Below, piece by piece: positions 5,634 to 5,737 of a DNA stretch of 5,737 bases. Origin of the DNA: an uncultured Gemmatimonadota bacterium (GTDB taxonomy: Bacteria; Gemmatimonadota; Gemmatimonadetes; Gemmatimonadales; Gemmatimonadaceae). The position numbers and the translations under genes were made by a program. Within the stretch, counting starts at the first letter, position 1. The number at the start of each line of letters is the position of its first letter. The stretch lies in assembly GCA_903894655.1 (NCBI GenBank), contig CAITQY010000239.1, positions 1-5,737 of the forward strand, read 5' to 3'. Under the pieces are notes generated by a model. It was given only the letters and a program-made list of their open reading frames with translations. It made no database searches and was not told the origin of the DNA.

Positions 5634-5737
5634 TCAGTACCGAGCGGGTTTCGTGGCGCTGGCGATCCGTGAGGCCAGCGCGCGAAGCAACGATCCTGCG
5701 TGCGCGTCGGCTCGCGGGGGGCCCCACCGCACGCGCG
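5634..5737 (-). CDS. Possible C-terminus of a convergent gene cut by the right edge
   Basis: On the minus strand a frame is open from the right edge to TGA (forward 5634-5636), about 33 residues ending SLLRALASRIASATKPARY. It is helix-like in composition and its third positions are about 80% G/C, as for a real gene end converging on oxyR. The plus strand is also open here (from about 5653) and shares the same wobble positions, so base composition cannot separate them. I do not recognise the fragment. An 8-bp perfect stem GCGCTGGC/GCCAGCGC (5656-5663, 5674-5681) lies inside it and could instead be an RNA hairpin after oxyR. Confidence 0.3.
   Translation of the reverse strand, partial: RVRWGPPRADAHAGSLLRALASRIASATKPARY

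Overview
The window comes from a GC-rich bacterium. Its third codon positions are strongly G/C, and only katG has an obvious Shine-Dalgarno sequence. The Tat-tagged short-chain dehydrogenase and the small CHRD-domain secreted protein would fit an environmental lineage such as Gemmatimonadota. That placement is an inference from style, and no marker gene here fixes the taxonomy.

Layout from left to right: (1) the 3' end of an unrecognised plus-strand gene (3-296), ending in an 11-bp perfect inverted repeat that spans its stop codon; (2) a convergent minus-strand gene for a Tat-exported NAD(P)-binding SDR/epimerase-family protein (396-1514); (3) a minus-strand CHRD-domain putative lipoprotein (1610-2140), with a good intrinsic terminator at 1531-1575 between it and the SDR gene; (4) a 102-bp gap holding a 12-bp perfect inverted repeat just upstream of the CHRD start codon; (5) a full-length minus-strand katG for bifunctional catalase-peroxidase (2243-4456); (6) a 156-bp divergent control region; (7) plus-strand oxyR, a LysR-type peroxide sensor (4613-5500); (8) a six-copy 12-bp tandem repeat whose first unit supplies the oxyR stop codon; (9) an ambiguous right edge, possibly the 3' end of a convergent minus-strand gene.

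The functional core is the divergent oxyR-katG pair. OxyR keeps both redox cysteines (Cys199 and Cys208, the same numbers as in E. coli). KatG keeps its haem-site and Trp-Tyr-Met adduct residues. The space between them holds ATAG/CTAT-like boxes at 11-bp steps, placed upstream of a candidate katG promoter and over a candidate oxyR promoter. This supports peroxide-induced katG with autorepressed oxyR. The oxyR -10 lies so close to the ATG that the transcript is probably leaderless.

I see no clearly new multi-gene system. The less explained elements are the two long perfect inverted repeats, the tandem repeat fused to the oxyR stop codon, and the Tat signal on an NAD(P)-binding enzyme.
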